From contig NC_091245.1 of assembly GCF_042477335.2 (NCBI RefSeq), positions 111,510,501-111,574,500 of the forward strand: DNA of 64,000 nucleotides, written 5' to 3'. The notes under the pieces were generated by a model, which made no database searches, had not been told where the DNA came from, and worked only from the letters and a program-made list of their open reading frames with translations. Made by a program: the position numbers and the translations under genes. Numbering within the stretch: position 1 is the stretch's first letter; every line of letters begins with the position of its first letter. This stretch comes from Ovis canadensis. Its lineage: Eukaryota > Chordata > Mammalia > Artiodactyla > Bovidae. Below are positions 1 through 11,035 of this stretch, in pieces.

Positions 1-520
1 ACTCCTATCACCAATGTATGAGAGCTCCAACAGTCCCTTATCTTTGCCATAATATTTGGCATTATCAGTCATTTTAATTTTAGCCACGCTGAAACTCCAA
101 TACTTTGGCCACCTGATGCGAAGAGCTGACTCATTGGAAAAGACCCTGATGTTGGGAAAGATTGAGGGCAGGAGAAGGGGACGACAGAGGATGAGATGGT
201 TGGATGGCATCACCGACTCAATGGACATGGGTTTGGGTGGATTCCAGGAGTTGGTGATGGGCAGGGAGGCCTGGCGTGTGCGGTTCATGGGGTTGCAAAG
301 AGTCGAATACGCCTGAGCAACTGAACTGAACTGAACTGAGTGGGTATACTCCTGTGGTTATAATTTGCACTTCTCTGACAACTACTGACATAGGGACCCT
401 TTTCAGGTTAGTACTGGCCTTTTCTATATAGTCTTTTAAGAAGCATCCAAGTCCCTTGCCCAGTTTTTATTGGGTTAGTTTCTACTTCTTAGTTATAGGG
501 GATTGAGTACTAGTATAGAC
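1..520 (-). repeat. Old L1 3' fragment, split by a BovB-derived insertion
   Basis: 1-88 and 342-520 read as one L1 3' region in reverse orientation (the '...TTTTAATTTTAGCCA...' and '...TTTGCCCAGTTTTTATTGGGTT' stretches). The two halves are separated by the BovB/Bov-A piece at 89-341. Confidence 0.6.
89..341 (+). mobile_element. BovB/Bov-A 3' fragment
   Basis: Matches the 3' part of BovB, ending in the diagnostic (ACTGA)n tail, inserted into an older L1. An open frame inside it (56-316) is retroelement sequence and not a gene. Confidence 0.85.
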
Positions 521-1590
521 CAACTGAGTGACTCAGTGAGCTGTTTCCTCACCTAAAAATAGTGAGGTTAAACCAGAAGATCTCTGAGATTCTTTCTGAT
601 TTTTACACTTATGCTATAAAAGTGCAATGCCAAGGTTTTCAGTAATTTCTTCCCTCTGGATCCAAGGGAAAGCAGTTTATAGAGCATTAATCCTAGAAGT
701 AAGATAGTTTACCAAAACTATTCTCATCTCAAAGGTGTCTCTTACTGAGTGCTCCCTCTTCTCTGATTCTGCTCTCACTTGACTGTACTCAACAGCTTTG
801 CAAAAACTAAAGCCTAGTCCCCAATTCCCTCTCTATCTCTAACCCCGCCTAATCATAGCTTCCAGGATAAGACCTCCCCCTAATATCCCAACATGGTCTC
901 AAGTGTACTCCTAGAATGGTCTAAAGGGAAAACAGAATTTTAAGTGCCATGAAGGTGATAGAATTGTCAGAAAGCATATGAAATCAACTAGTAAGTTGTG
1001 CGCTATCTGTCACGGTACGTTCTGTAACAGTATACAAATCAAAATACAAAAAAAGACAGAGGGAGGAGTGAGAGAGAAAGAGAGAGAGAGAGAAACAGGG
1101 AAAAGCTGTCAGTGCCATCTTGTGGAAAGACCTATATTAAAATGTCCAAGGTAATCTGGCCACACCCCAGATTACATCAGAGCCTGTACACTCAATACCA
1201 ATGTGCACCCAATAGACAGCAGGATAGCATCACCATTCATTTATAGGCAATGGTGATGGTTGATGGAGAGTCCATCCCAATTGCTTGCTTCCTGGGCCAT
1301 GGCCCGTTATTAAATAATTTGTATATCATCCATAACTATATGAACACCACATAAAACCCACATACCTCCAATACCATATTTACAAAACTCACACCCAAAC
1401 TATTCTATTTGGTTCCTGCATACAGTACAGTTCTCCAAATGTAGAAAATTTGCATGGACCTATCACAACAATCCATCCCCCAAACACACACACACACACT
1501 TAGACTGCAGTTGCTTAGAGTATAACTTTTTTTTTTGAAAAATAAACTTGATTTTATTTCACTTCTTAAGTTTATCAGCAATTATTTCTC
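521..1590. other. Intergenic DNA, no gene seen
   Basis: AT-rich unique sequence with a short (GA)n run at about 1068-1095 and a short (CA)n at 1487-1499. A CTCF-like match on the minus strand (1112-1125, 13/14) lies beside the GA run. No exon-like frame. Confidence 0.5.
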
Positions 1591-1592
1591 AG

Positions 1593-1712
1593 GACTTCCT
1601 TCATGATCCAGTGGTTAAAATTCTGTGCTTCTACTGCTGGGGGAGGGGGTGGTGGAGAGGGCATGGGTTAGATCCCTGGTCTGGGAACTAAGATCCCACG
1701 TGCTATTATGGA
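1593..1712 (+). repeat. tRNA-derived SINE of the cetartiodactyl CHR type
   Basis: The 'GGACTTCCTTCATGATCCAG TGGTTAAAATTCTG ... AGATCCCTGGTCTGGGAAC' pattern marks a CHR-type SINE, interrupted by a G-rich stretch. Confidence 0.55.
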
Positions 1713-1754
1713 TGGTACAAAAGAAAAATTATTTCTCTTCTTTCCTTTTATTTG

Positions 1755-2540
1755 AATATTCCCATCTGTACTGGTTTCCTATTGCCACATAAGAAATTAT
1801 CCCAAAATTTGATGGTTTAAAATGTTAAGTATTTATTATCTCAGAGTTTCGATGCATGAGAATTCAAGGGAGGCTTAGCTGGGTGATTCTGGCCCAGGGA
1901 TCTGTGAGGCTATTGTCAAGATGTTGGGCAGGTAGTCTAAAGTCTTGATGGAGCCAGAAGATCCACTTCCAAAATAGCCAGACCCCTTCCACGAGGTTGA
2001 TACGAAGCCTCCCGCATGGATCTCTCATGAGACTCCTCACAACACAGCAGCTGGCTTCTCCCACAAAAGAGCAAGTCAAAAACCATACCATCTTTTATGA
2101 CTTTACCTAGGAAGTCACATAGATGGGTAAAGTTATAAAGGGCTTCCCTGGTGGCTGTAACAGTGACGATCTGCCTGCAATGCAGGAGACGCAGGTTCCA
2201 TCCCTGGGTGGGGAAGATACCCTCGAGAAAGGAATGACTACCCACTGTAGTATTCTTGCCTGGAGAATTCCACGGAAAGAAGGGACTGGTGGACTACAGT
2301 CCATGGGGTCACAAAGAGTCAGTCATGACTGAGCGATTTTCAGTCACTGCAAACTTCCACTTCCACTTAAGTTTGCCTTCTCTCTTCCATTCAGAAGGGA
2401 ATGTGGAATTCCATCATTTCCACAAAATCCTGTTGATGACACAAACCAGCCCTAACAATGTGGGAAAGGATTGCACAAGACAGGAGATGGTTCCCTACGT
2501 GGGGAGCATCTTTAAGGCTGGCTACCACACCATCCCTTCT
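1755..2540 (-). repeat. Old LTR-like interspersed repeat, split by a SINE
   Basis: The 'GTTTCCTATTGCCAC ... TTTATTATCTCAGAG' start and the 'GGATTGCACAAGACAGGAG' end resemble a widespread mammalian LTR-type repeat in reverse orientation. The exact family is not fixed. A Bov-tA SINE sits at 2140-2345. Confidence 0.4.
2140..2345 (+). repeat. Bov-tA SINE
   Basis: tRNA-derived head (GGGCTTCCCTGGTGG) joined to a BovB-derived tail (CACAAAGAGTCAGTCATGAC). The tRNA-like part does not code for a functional tRNA. Confidence 0.85.
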
Positions 2541-3587
2541 TAAACTCAGTTTCCACATCATAGGGTCCCACGTCTGAACTGTGTTAAGACAAAAGGAGAT
2601 CAGAACATTTAAGACACTGGGAGCTCTGGCTGCAGTCTAAGGGCCACAGGAACACAGATCCAAACAATCCTCTGCCTTGGTAAGACACAGGGACCGACTT
2701 GGAGGAAGGAATTCTCTGACTCTGGCTTCGGCTCCAGTTGCCGCTGGTATCAGGCCATCGGGGAACTGAGGCTTCGCCATCGAGGAGGACAAGGTCAAAA
2801 CATTCTTACCAGCTGGGGAAGTGGGAGGTAGACAGCCCTAAAACCACTATATTGGACTTTCAAAGAATGTTATTTCCAGCATTTCACAACAGACAGTGAA
2901 CAAAACAGAAGGAAGATCCTGTCCTCCTAAGACTGTGCTGGTGCTTCCAACCCAAGCTTTCCTTTCCCCTACAGGCTTCTTTCGTGCTTGTTATTTTTAC
3001 TGCACAATTAACTTTTCAATATACATGATCTGATTGTCTTTGATGAGTAATCCAATACTTTATTATATGCTATGAGAACAATTACCAAATCTCCCCCCAG
3101 TATGTTGTAAATTCTTGAAGTCAGGGAAATTAAGCTTATTATTCAGCCTACCATCAGTGTCAACAGATAATTCTCCAGGAAAATGTCCCCCTCAACACAC
3201 TCACATATACATGTGATCAAACACGTGCACACAACAGGAGCAGAGCTCTGCAAAGAGCAAGGTTTATTCATCCCTTTTCACAAAACAGTAACTAGACTTA
3301 GCCAGGATCATATTGACATAGTCATTCTCTTCTTAAAAGCACAGACATGTAAAAAGCATATTTCAAGAAGATGCCAAACAGCACCTAAATAGTCCTCAAA
3401 CTCATCCAATTAAAAAGGCTCACAAACACTCCAGCAGGAAGAAAGATTTCCTTCCGGCCCATCAACAACAAGTTGCCCACCAGTTGTAGCCAATGAAGAA
3501 TCATCACTGCCCTCCTCATTTTTGTCCTTTCCTCTATAAAAGCAAGCCCCGCTCCTCTGTTCCCTGGACTTGCCTATAGTTTGTCAG
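2541..3587. other. Intergenic DNA, no gene seen
   Basis: Unique sequence without exon-like frames. The 3090-3140 stretch may be an L2 tail. Confidence 0.4.
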
Positions 3588-3797
3588 AATTTTGTTGTTG
3601 CTGCTGTTTAGTCACTAAGTCATGTTGGACCCTTCGCAACCCCATGGACTACAGTCCACCAGGCTTCTCTGTCCGTGGAATTTCCCAGGCAAGGTTGCCA
3701 TTTCCTTCTCCAGGGGATCATCCCAACTCAGGGATTGAATGCATGTCTCCTGCACCGCAGACAGATTCTTTAATGCTGAGCCACTGGGGAAGCGCTT
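3588..3797 (-). repeat. Bov-tA SINE
   Basis: Reverse-oriented Bov-tA ending in GAGCCACTGGGGAAGCGC. Similar flanks (CTTGCCTATAGTTTGTC and CTTGCCATAGTCTGCTTGTC) suggest a decayed target duplication. Confidence 0.85.
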
Positions 3798-3944
3798 GCC
3801 ATAGTCTGCTTGTCTCAAATTGCAAGTCTTTACTATTCCTGAATAAACTCATTTTGCTGGTGAAAAAAAAAAAAGACACAAACATCCATTGTCACAAAGT
3901 CCTGGAGACTTGCCTACACTCCCAGAAATGTACTTTCACAGTCT

Positions 3945-4140
3945 GGCATATACATATTTTTTCATTCATTTAACATTTTTGAGCACCGTGTATCAGGCTC
4001 TATATTAGATGTATGAAATTCAAAGATGGAATGACACAAACAGATAAACTAACTGCTCTACCAGGAGTACATATTTATATAAAATGAGATGGGGATAGAG
4101 ATTAAATTTTCCTGAAGGTCAGGTAACACTTTACAGAAGA
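3945..4140 (+). repeat. L2-type LINE remnant
   Basis: The 'TTCATTCATTTAACATTTTTGAGCACC' type start is typical of L2 3' regions; the rest is much diverged. Confidence 0.45.
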
Positions 4141-5049
4141 GTAAAAAAAGAAGCTCAGTATTGCCTGGGCCTGGGGCCTATGTGTAAGAAGCTGACATTG
4201 TTTTAGTTGCAAGAATCCTAGCCAAGAAACCACCTTAAAGGAGTTTTTCTTTCAGTGTGAGGCCCCGGGCCCAAGACAGAAAATTAGATAGTATTCTCGA
4301 CAAGGGGACATAGACCAAGGCAGAAACCCCTTTCACGCAGGGTCTGTTAAAAGCCAGAGGCAGAGCAATAGAAATGGAGGAGAAATTCCTACAAAGGAAG
4401 CCCAAAATGGGTTAATGGATGCACTTCGACCCCTGCAGAGACCCCATAGGAATCTCTGTCTCCCCTAGAAATGTCTTCTTTCTGGAAAAGATGGGCTTTG
4501 CCCTGGATCTCAAGGAGGCAAGGAATGGGCATAAGGAAGTGGGGAGAGATGTGAAAAATTCTTCCCTAATGAATGAGGGAGCGAAGAAAGGACCGCAAGG
4601 AAGAGGAACTAAGAAAAGTTCAATCTGAAAGGAGCAAGTGCCTCTTGTCACTGAGGGAGTGCAATCAGAAATGCTGAGCTAGGGGCTGACTGAAGCTGCT
4701 GGCAGGGGAGAAGAGGTAACTGGTGGCCGAGAGGAATAGTAGGAACACACTGGGATGGGCTAGAAAGAGCTGTGTTGAGTTGTGCAGGAAATGGGAGTGC
4801 AGATAGGAAGGACTTAATCAGGGCTGTGATTGTTCAGAAGAAAGGGAAAGGGTAGATCTGGACGCTCCTGGAACCTGAGGAGAGTAGGTGGAAGCAATGC
4901 TTCAGTTGCCAGGATAAATGGTTAAGTGTGCTTTCCACAGGGTCAGAGCAGGCTTTGATCTTTGGAGGAAGAAAAATTTCTTTTCATTTTGCTGGAACCA
5001 AGTGTGTGGGTGAGGGGTAGGTAGGGACAGGAGGGGGCATATGTCTTCA
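4141..5049. other. Intergenic DNA, no gene seen
   Basis: Purine-rich unique sequence. Short open frames on both strands (about 4412-4651) show no recognisable domain. Confidence 0.4.
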
Positions 5050-5250
5050 TGGTTTCCTGGGCTTGGAATGAGACAGACCTTGGCTCAACCAGCCCAGCTA
5101 CTTACTAGCTGTGTGTGCTTAGCTAAGTTAACCAACTTCTTTAAGCCTCATGTGCAGAAGGGATATAAAAATACCTTCCCCGTGCGGCTCTTCCAGAAAG
5201 CACCTGGCATGGGGCCTGGTACATAGGCAAATTCAATAACAGTTAACTAT
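5050..5250 (+). repeat. MIR SINE
   Basis: 'CTACTTACTAGCTGTGTGTG' core and '...CACCTGGCATGGGGCCTGGT' end are MIR hallmarks. Confidence 0.7.
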
Positions 5251-5442
5251 TTTCATAATTACAATTAGTCTGATTACTAGAAGCACATTGTTCAAATGAG
5301 GATATGAAACATTCAGATCACAATTAAGACACTGTGTTCAAATCTACTTCCCCACCTTCTATGAATGACACACAGAAACTCTAGCCTCTCCAGGGAAGGA
5401 TGACTCACAGAACCTGGGACTTAGGAAACATGAAGAGAAATT

Positions 5443-5512
5443 AAGAAATCCTGCAACTGTTTAAAATAAATAAATTAATTAATTAAAATAAAGAAATCCT
5501 GCAACTATTTAA
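5443..5512 (+). repeat. Short direct repeat around an AATT-rich spacer
   Basis: AAGAAATCCTGCAACT occurs twice, separated by (AAAT/TTAA)-rich sequence, followed both times by a TTTAA-like stretch. Probably a local slippage duplication. Confidence 0.7.
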
Positions 5513-5599
5513 CCCACTGAGGGGCATGAGGATGGTTATGTAAAGAGGCAGTAACCTTCTGTTTAACTTTAGAATACAATACTGTTTTGTTAAAGATTC

Positions 5600-5812
5600 C
5601 AGAGCCAGAGTGCTAGGCTTCAAATCCCCTGCCACCAGTTATCTCTTGGTCAAGTTCCTGAACCTCTCCAGAGCTTTAGTGTTCTCATCTGTAAAACAGA
5701 GTTAATTAGATTACCTACCTCATAAGATTATTGTGGCAATTATATCAGTTAATACATGTAAAGCACTTAGGATAATACCTGATACATAGTAAATGGTCAA
5801 TTTGTTAATCCT
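5600..5812 (+). repeat. MIR SINE followed by (GTT)n
   Basis: Good MIR copy (CTCATCTGTAAAACAGAG ... ATACATAGTAAATGGTCAA). A (GTT)n microsatellite follows at about 5819-5845. Confidence 0.75.
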
Positions 5813-5875
5813 TTTAAGTTGTTGTCTTTGTTGTTGTTGTTGTTATATAATTACTACCCCGGGTAAGATTTCAGG

Positions 5876-5889
5876 GCACCAGATGGCGG
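5876..5889 (+). promoter_or_regulatory. CTCF-like motif upstream of DUSP23 (forward)
   Basis: GCACCAGATGGCGG agrees with 13 of 14 positions of the core CTCF consensus CCASYAGRKGGCRS, including the AGATGGC centre. It lies about 700 bp before the DUSP23 ATG, in a unique stretch. About one such match is expected by chance in a window this size, so occupancy is unproven. Confidence 0.4.
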
Positions 5890-6481
5890 CAACACGGTTG
5901 TATGTTTTTAATTTTCCAGCAGCGGAAAAATGAGAAGAGTCCCCTGTACAACAGTGATTCTCCCTTACTGGACAAGTTCTAAAAGTCACTGATAATGACT
6001 TGTCAGAGTCAGTGTAGAGAATATTCCGCCCTTAAGGATGATGTAGATTTACCATCTCTTAAACTCCTGGGCATCCACTGCGACGAAAGTTATGACAGGA
6101 CCAGGCTCTTGGGCAGCAGGGGCAGATAGCAGGTGGTGCAATAACTCCCACCGACCGCCAGGGAGCAGCAGAGCTCGACCCGGGGTTGCTTCATCCACAG
6201 AAAACAATTCTGAATTCCTTCTAGGTTTTCCTTCTTAGCTGTTTCTGCGGCCCACCAATCTCCGTGCGCACCGCTGCAGTAATCCCGCCCATTACTGACA
6301 ATCCAACCAATCAACGAGTGTCCTGCTTGGGGCCAGAGAGCTCCTCGCGGTCCCTCAGAGGCAGGAGTTCGGCACTCTAGCCCCGCCCCCTAAGCGGCTT
6401 GGCCAATCCCCCGCGGCGGTGTAGGACGTCGCCCAGGATCTGTCCCAGAGACCACGTGGTCCCAGGAGGCGCCACTGCCTG

Positions 6482-6575
6482 GTAGGTGGAGGGTTACCCG
6501 GCCTGAAGGCGGGTGGGCCGAGCGGAACCGACCGGCCTCACCCCCGGTGACTCGCTGTCCTGCGCCCTCTTTCAG
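6482..6575 (+). other. DUSP23: Possible 94-nt intron in the DUSP23 5' UTR
   Basis: A good donor (CTG|GTAGGT at 6482) and a pyrimidine-rich acceptor (CTCTTTCAG ending at 6575) bracket 94 nt directly upstream of the ATG. If used, the 5' UTR would be spliced and the ATG would lie 2 nt into the next exon. Inferred from splice signals only. Confidence 0.45.
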
Positions 6576-6577
6576 CC

Positions 6578-6844
6578 ATGGGCGTGCAGCCGCCCAACTT
6601 CTCGTGGGTGCTGCCCAGCCGGCTGGCGGGGCTGGCGCTGCCCCGGCTCCCCGCCCACTACCAGTTCCTGCTGGATCAAGGTGTACGGCATCTGGTGTCA
6701 CTGACGGAGCGCGGGCCCCCGCACAGCGACAGCTGCCCCGGCCTCACCCTGCACCGACTGCGCATCCCAGACTTCTGCCCGCCGGGCCCGGAGCAAATCG
6801 ACCGCTTTGTGAAGATTGTCCAGGAGGCCAACGCCAGGGGAGAG
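6578..6844 (+). CDS. DUSP23: DUSP23 coding exon 1
   Basis: Codes for residues 1-89, including the general-acid loop with Asp65. A TTTCAG stands at 6570-6575, immediately before the ATG, so the coding exon probably starts at 6576 after a short 5' UTR intron. The donor is GAG|GTCAGC, which lacks the usual +3 purine-A pattern but keeps the frame exactly. Confidence 0.95.
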
Positions 6845-7635
6845 GTCAGCGGGCGGAGTCAGCGCGGGGAGGGAGGGACTTTGGGAGGAGTCAGCGGGGA
6901 CACTCGGAGTTGCGGACGTCAAGGCCAGGGTTAATTTAACTGGGTTCCAGGAGAAAGACTGAAGGAATGGTGAGGCCAGAAGACTATTGTAACCATTACA
7001 CCAGTACAGAAAGCCGAAGCGGGAAGAGGGAGGAGTAAAAAGAGGGCCCAGCGGGAGAATTGGGTTTGAGGAGAGGCAACAAAGAACTAGCTAACGTGAG
7101 TTGAGGAGGAGAAAGGGTGGACAGACTTTCTCTGGAAAGAAAGGGAGAGATGGGGGTTGAAGTCAAGGGCTATTGAGCAGACTCCAGAGCAAGGTTCTGT
7201 CCAAATGTAATGGAGCCTCTTTTAAAAAGGTAAACAAGCAGCAGGAGAAATTCGTCTTGATAGTATAATTTAACCCAGTAAGTCCAAAATAGTCTTTCAA
7301 CATATAAGCAATATAAAATAAATTCTTAACCAGATATTTTCACTCTTCAATGCCCTACATCTTTAAAACTTGGTTGTATTTCACAAATGAGGGGCGGGAG
7401 AGTGTTGGGAGGGTGTCGAGCTCCACCCCACCCAGCTCCCCCTTCGCAGGCGGTGGCAGTGCACTGTGCCCTGGGCTTTGGCCGCACTGGCACCATGCTG
7501 GCCTGTTACCTGGTGAAGGAGCGGGGCCTGGCTGCCGGAGACGCCATCGCTGAGATCCGGCGCCTTCGACCTGGCTCCATCGAGACCTATGAGCAAGAGA
7601 AGGCGGTCTTCCAGTTCTACCAGCGAACGAAATAA
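6578..7635 (+). CDS. DUSP23: DUSP23, dual-specificity phosphatase 23 (complete, two coding exons)
   Basis: Join 6578-6844 and 7450-7635, giving 150 residues plus stop, the usual length for this family. DUSP23 (VHZ/LDP-3) is a small cytosolic atypical dual-specificity protein phosphatase that hydrolyses phosphotyrosine and phosphoserine/threonine. The P-loop signature HCALGFGR occupies residues 94-101, with catalytic Cys95 and Arg101. Asp65 in the IPDFCPP loop is the expected general acid. There is no targeting domain or membrane segment; the protein is essentially the catalytic fold alone. The single intron (6845-7449) is phase 0 and falls between Glu89 and Ala90, just before the P-loop. The start is the first ATG after a CpG island, in CCATGG context, and the N-terminus [10 protein letters not shown] matches the known family start. 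All key residues are intact, so it reads as functional. The protein matches human DUSP23 as I remember it with only a few substitutions. Confidence 0.97.
7450..7635 (+). CDS. DUSP23: DUSP23 coding exon 2
   Basis: Codes for residues 90-150 and the TAA stop (7633-7635). The acceptor is CCTTCGCAG|GCG. It carries the whole P-loop and the conserved C-terminal helices, ending in QRTK. Confidence 0.96.
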   Translation, partial: AVAVHCALGFGRTGTMLACYLVKERGLAAGDAIAEIRRLRPGSIETYEQEKAVFQFYQRTK

Positions 7636-7839
7636 GGGGCCTCCGTACCCTTCTGCCAGGCCCCCGCGGCCCTGATCTGTGCGTTAGCTGGGGCCAGAGA
7701 CGCGGAAGTGGACTGAGTGCCAAGCTCTCCAGTACCCAGCTGGCCTAAGAGACTGAAGGAGCCCTTCCCTGCAGGCAGGTCCTGTTAGGAGGAGTGGCTG
7801 GAGCTGCACTGATGTGGGGGTCCCTCTGCTGCTGCCTTG

Positions 7840-7845
7840 AATAAA
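7840..7845 (+). terminator. DUSP23: DUSP23 polyadenylation signal
   Basis: Canonical AATAAA 205 nt after the stop codon. Cleavage is expected about 15-25 nt downstream, near 7860, giving a short 3' UTR of about 225 nt. Confidence 0.85.
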
Positions 7846-7940
7846 TGACTTAAAGAACAGCTCGCATTGCATAGCACTTTACAGAGTGCTCCCACACATC
7901 AACTTTTTTGAGCTTCTCAGTAGCCCTGTAATAAACAAAA

Positions 7941-8155
7941 AGCTCCCCGGTAGCTCAGCTGGTAAAGAATCTGCCTGCAATGTGGGAGACCTGGGTTCAA
8001 TACCTGGTTTGGGAAGATCCTCTCCGGAGGGCGTGGCAACCTACTCCTGTATTCTTGCCTGGAGAATCGCCATGGACAGAAGAGCCTGGGGGCTACAGTC
8101 CATGGGGTCGCGAAGAGTCAGACACAACTGAGTGAGTAAGCACAGCACAGCACAA
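7941..8155 (+). repeat. Bov-tA SINE just downstream of DUSP23
   Basis: Full-length type, starting AGCTCCCCGGTAGCTCAGC and ending in a (CACAG)n tail. It lies about 80 bp after the predicted DUSP23 cleavage site. Confidence 0.85.
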
Positions 8156-9165
8156 AGGAAAAGCAGAAACCATCCCTGTTCTTTGGATGAGGTGGCCAAG
8201 GCTCAGAAAGCTCCAAGGTCACACTTCTGGAAAGTAGAAGTGTGGGCCAGGACTATAGCAGGCATTTTCACCCTTTTAAAGATGCTGAAACTTATGTATC
8301 TGCCCTCTGAAAATATTTGATGTGTCTTCTGGGAAACTGGTCGGTGAAAAGGAAACCAATCCCTGGCAACCCAGGGTCTCTGATGCTGGCAGGCCAGGAG
8401 GGTACCTGTGGATGCAGCCCTTCAGTCCTGCCCACATGCCCCATGTGTGTTACCCCTTTAGCCCTCTTAAGACAGAGAAGGCGTGGATGCTGTGTTCACA
8501 GAGAATCACCATCTCTGCCTCCCTGGGTCTGGGCGCCTCTCCCCAGCCTTAGGCTGCTCGGCTCACCTGTGACCTCCAGCCTATTATGCTGCCCCACAGC
8601 TGAGGCTGAGGAGTGCCAGAACCCAGCCTCTCTGGGCAGAGGATATTAGATGATTAAATGAAGACATTCAGGGCTATGAACCTTGGCCATGTTTCTGAGA
8701 TGTTACCTTCACTTCCCCCATTGAATCCCACTCTGCCAGCACCACCACCATCACACCTGCAGCTTCGAGAGACAGGATGAGTGGGATAAACTAGGCAGGT
8801 GAACACTTTTTGCTTTAACTCCGGCCTGAGTGCCCTGTCTTCTCTTCTGGGATGGGCAGACCAGGCTAGATCAGGGATTCATCATGAAATGTGTACTCCA
8901 TGCCTGTGGACCAGGCTTTGTTAGAAGCTGGGACTCTCTAGCTGTAGAACACGTAATTCACAGCCTCCTAGAGGAGGTGGGTTCAACAGTGTCCAACCAC
9001 AGAGAATAGGTATTATGACAGATACACATTCCATCCAGTGGGACATAGAAGAGGAGAGGGTTCCTCCATAGAGCCCATTCTTTGTAGCCTAGCCACCACT
9101 AGCCCCAGGCCACCCACTCCTCACTGCGTCTTCCTTCCACTGCTACCCACTCAACTCTGCCCTCC
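8156..9165. other. Intergenic DNA, no gene seen
   Basis: Mostly unique, moderately GC-rich. No splice-bounded frame or recognisable domain. Confidence 0.4.
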
Positions 9166-9191
9166 TCCAACTCTTAGACAAAAGGAATATT

Positions 9192-9564
9192 CGCCAGTTC
9201 AGTTCAGTCGCTCAGTCACGTCTCACTCTTTGCAACCCCATGGACTGCAGCACACCAGGCGTCCCTGTCCATCACCAACTCCCGGAGCTTACTCAGATTC
9301 ATGTCCATAGAGCTGGTGATCCCATCCAAGCATCTCATCCTCTATCATCTCCTTCTCCTGCCTTCAGTCTTTCCCAGCATCAGGGTCTTTTCTAATGAGT
9401 CAGTTCTTCACATCGAGTGGCCAAAATATTGGAGTTTCAACTTCAGCATCAGTCCTTCCAATGAATATTCAGGACTGATTTCCTTTAGGATTGACTGGTT
9501 TGATCTCTTTGCTGTCCAAGGGACTCTCAAGAGTCTTCTCCAACCCACAGTTCAAAAGCATCAA
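9192..9564 (-). mobile_element. BovB 3' fragment with perfect target-site duplication
   Basis: Reverse-oriented 5'-truncated BovB (AGTTCAGTTCAGTCGCTCAG end). The same 26-nt sequence flanks it at 9166-9191 and 9565-9590 without mismatch, so the exact insertion boundaries are known. Confidence 0.92.
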
Positions 9565-9590
9565 TCCAACTCTTAGACAAAAGGAATATT

Positions 9591-10584
9591 TACCAGAGTC
9601 TTGCCAATCTCACTCCTAAGTGAGAGAAAAGCTGGAAAGTGCCCTAGCCATCCCCCACTGCCCGCTTTTTCCTCTGTGTGTCAAATCTAGGTAATCAGTT
9701 TCTTCATTCTGTTCCCTTGGCCCCCACCCAGCTTACTCAGGTGAGGGCATCTCTCAAAGAGAAGAACGCACAATTCCAAGCATTCGGGCCAAAACAGAGG
9801 AGTGAGAAATGGATGACAAGAAATACTGAAGCCCTTACCCTCCCCCCATCAAAGTCTCCTCTTCCCTGCCCTCCCTCAACAGCATGGCCCGTCCTATTTC
9901 CTGATGCAAACCAGGGCCTCTTCCAAAGGGGTGTATTGAGTGTGTGTGTGCATGAAGGCGGTGGGGAAGGAATGGTGTGAACAGCCCACTTCCTGGATCT
10001 GTTCCCTCCGATTACCAGGATTGGAGGAAAGCAGGGAGGCTTGAAGCTGCACTCCGGAGTTCCAGCCTATGGAGGTCACACAACCACTGTTCATTCTTTC
10101 TGCCCCTCCGTTCCTATCTTACCCCATCCCCCCAGATCCTCTGCACTGAAAAAAAGAATCTGCCCTTCCCTTCCTCCCAAGCCTCCTTCAAAGGAGAGAA
10201 AATTTTTCTAACCCCATTAAAGCCCTGTGTGCAGCCTCCATCCCCATAATTTAAGCGGGTCTCCTCTGCCTCAAGAGTTCCACAGGCAAATAAACATATA
10301 ATTATGTGCTTAAGGAAATCAGTTTTTAAATAAGTAAGGGTTGACTTGAGATGAAAAACTCTGCCCTTCTCCTTCTGCCTACCTTGGGAGGTAAGCATGA
10401 GTCTCCCTTTGGGCTCATTCCCACCCCCCAGTTTTTTGCCTTCCCACCACCCCCACTTCTGTGTATGACCACCAGTGAGGGACTACAGGTTAGCCGTGAC
10501 CCTTCCCCATCCTCCCCCACAGTGTGATAACAGGTGAGAGGAACAAGCCACTTCCTTCGATAGAATCTCCATGTCGATCAGAGC
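9591..10584. other. Intergenic DNA, no gene seen
   Basis: Pyrimidine-rich unique sequence; short frames only. Confidence 0.4.
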
Positions 10585-11035
10585 AGGCTTGCTCAGCTCT
10601 AGCACTGCTGACACCTGGGGCTAGGTAGCTCTTTGCTGTGCTCTGTGAGAAAATTAGCAAGATCCCTGACATTTACCCTGGCTCCCCTGGTGGCTCAGAC
10701 GGTAAAGCATCTGCCTGCAATATGGGAGACCCAGGTTCGATCCCTGGGTCGGGAAGGTCCTCTGGAGATGGAAATGGCAACCCACTCCAGTACCCTTGCC
10801 TGGAAGATCCCACGGACGGAGGAACCTGGTATGCTACAGTCCATGGGGTCACAAAGAGTTGGACACGACTGAGCGACTTGACTTTCCTTTCCTGACATTT
10901 ACCTATTAGATGCCAGAAGCATCCCCACCCACCTCCGCTCCACAAAAAATGTGACAACAGAAAGTGTCTTCAGACATTATCAATTGCTCCCTGGGAGGAC
11001 AGAGTTGGCGCAGTTGAGAGCCACTGTCTCAGACC
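10585..11035 (-). mobile_element. Old hAT-type (MER20-like) DNA transposon remnant, split by a SINE
   Basis: 'AGCACTGCTGACACCTGGGG' and the far end '...TTGAGAGCCACTG' look like a nonautonomous hAT element. It is broken by the Bov-tA at 10678-10890. Family assignment is from memory. Confidence 0.5.
10678..10890 (+). repeat. Bov-tA SINE with 13-nt target duplication
   Basis: CCTGACATTTACC occurs at 10665-10677 and again at 10891-10903, flanking the SINE exactly. The tRNA-derived head starts CTGGCTCCCCTGGTGG. Confidence 0.93.

Larger units (their letters stand above)
6300..6900 (+). promoter_or_regulatory. DUSP23: DUSP23 CpG-island promoter
   Basis: GC- and CpG-rich stretch spanning the 5' end of DUSP23. 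It contains CCAAT boxes at 6307-6311 and 6403-6407 and an Sp1/KLF-type CCCCGCCCCC at 6381-6390. There is no TATA box, which is typical of a housekeeping-type promoter. Transcription probably starts between about 6410 and 6470. Confidence 0.75.

Noticed and set aside
6390-6939. Several frames on both strands at the DUSP23 5' end
   Set aside because: CpG-island composition opens many frames; only the one with the phosphatase sequence and correct splice phase is real.
10690-10760. tRNA-like sequences such as GGTTCGATCCCTGG
   Set aside because: These are the tRNA-derived heads of Bov-tA and CHR SINEs (many copies), not tRNA genes.
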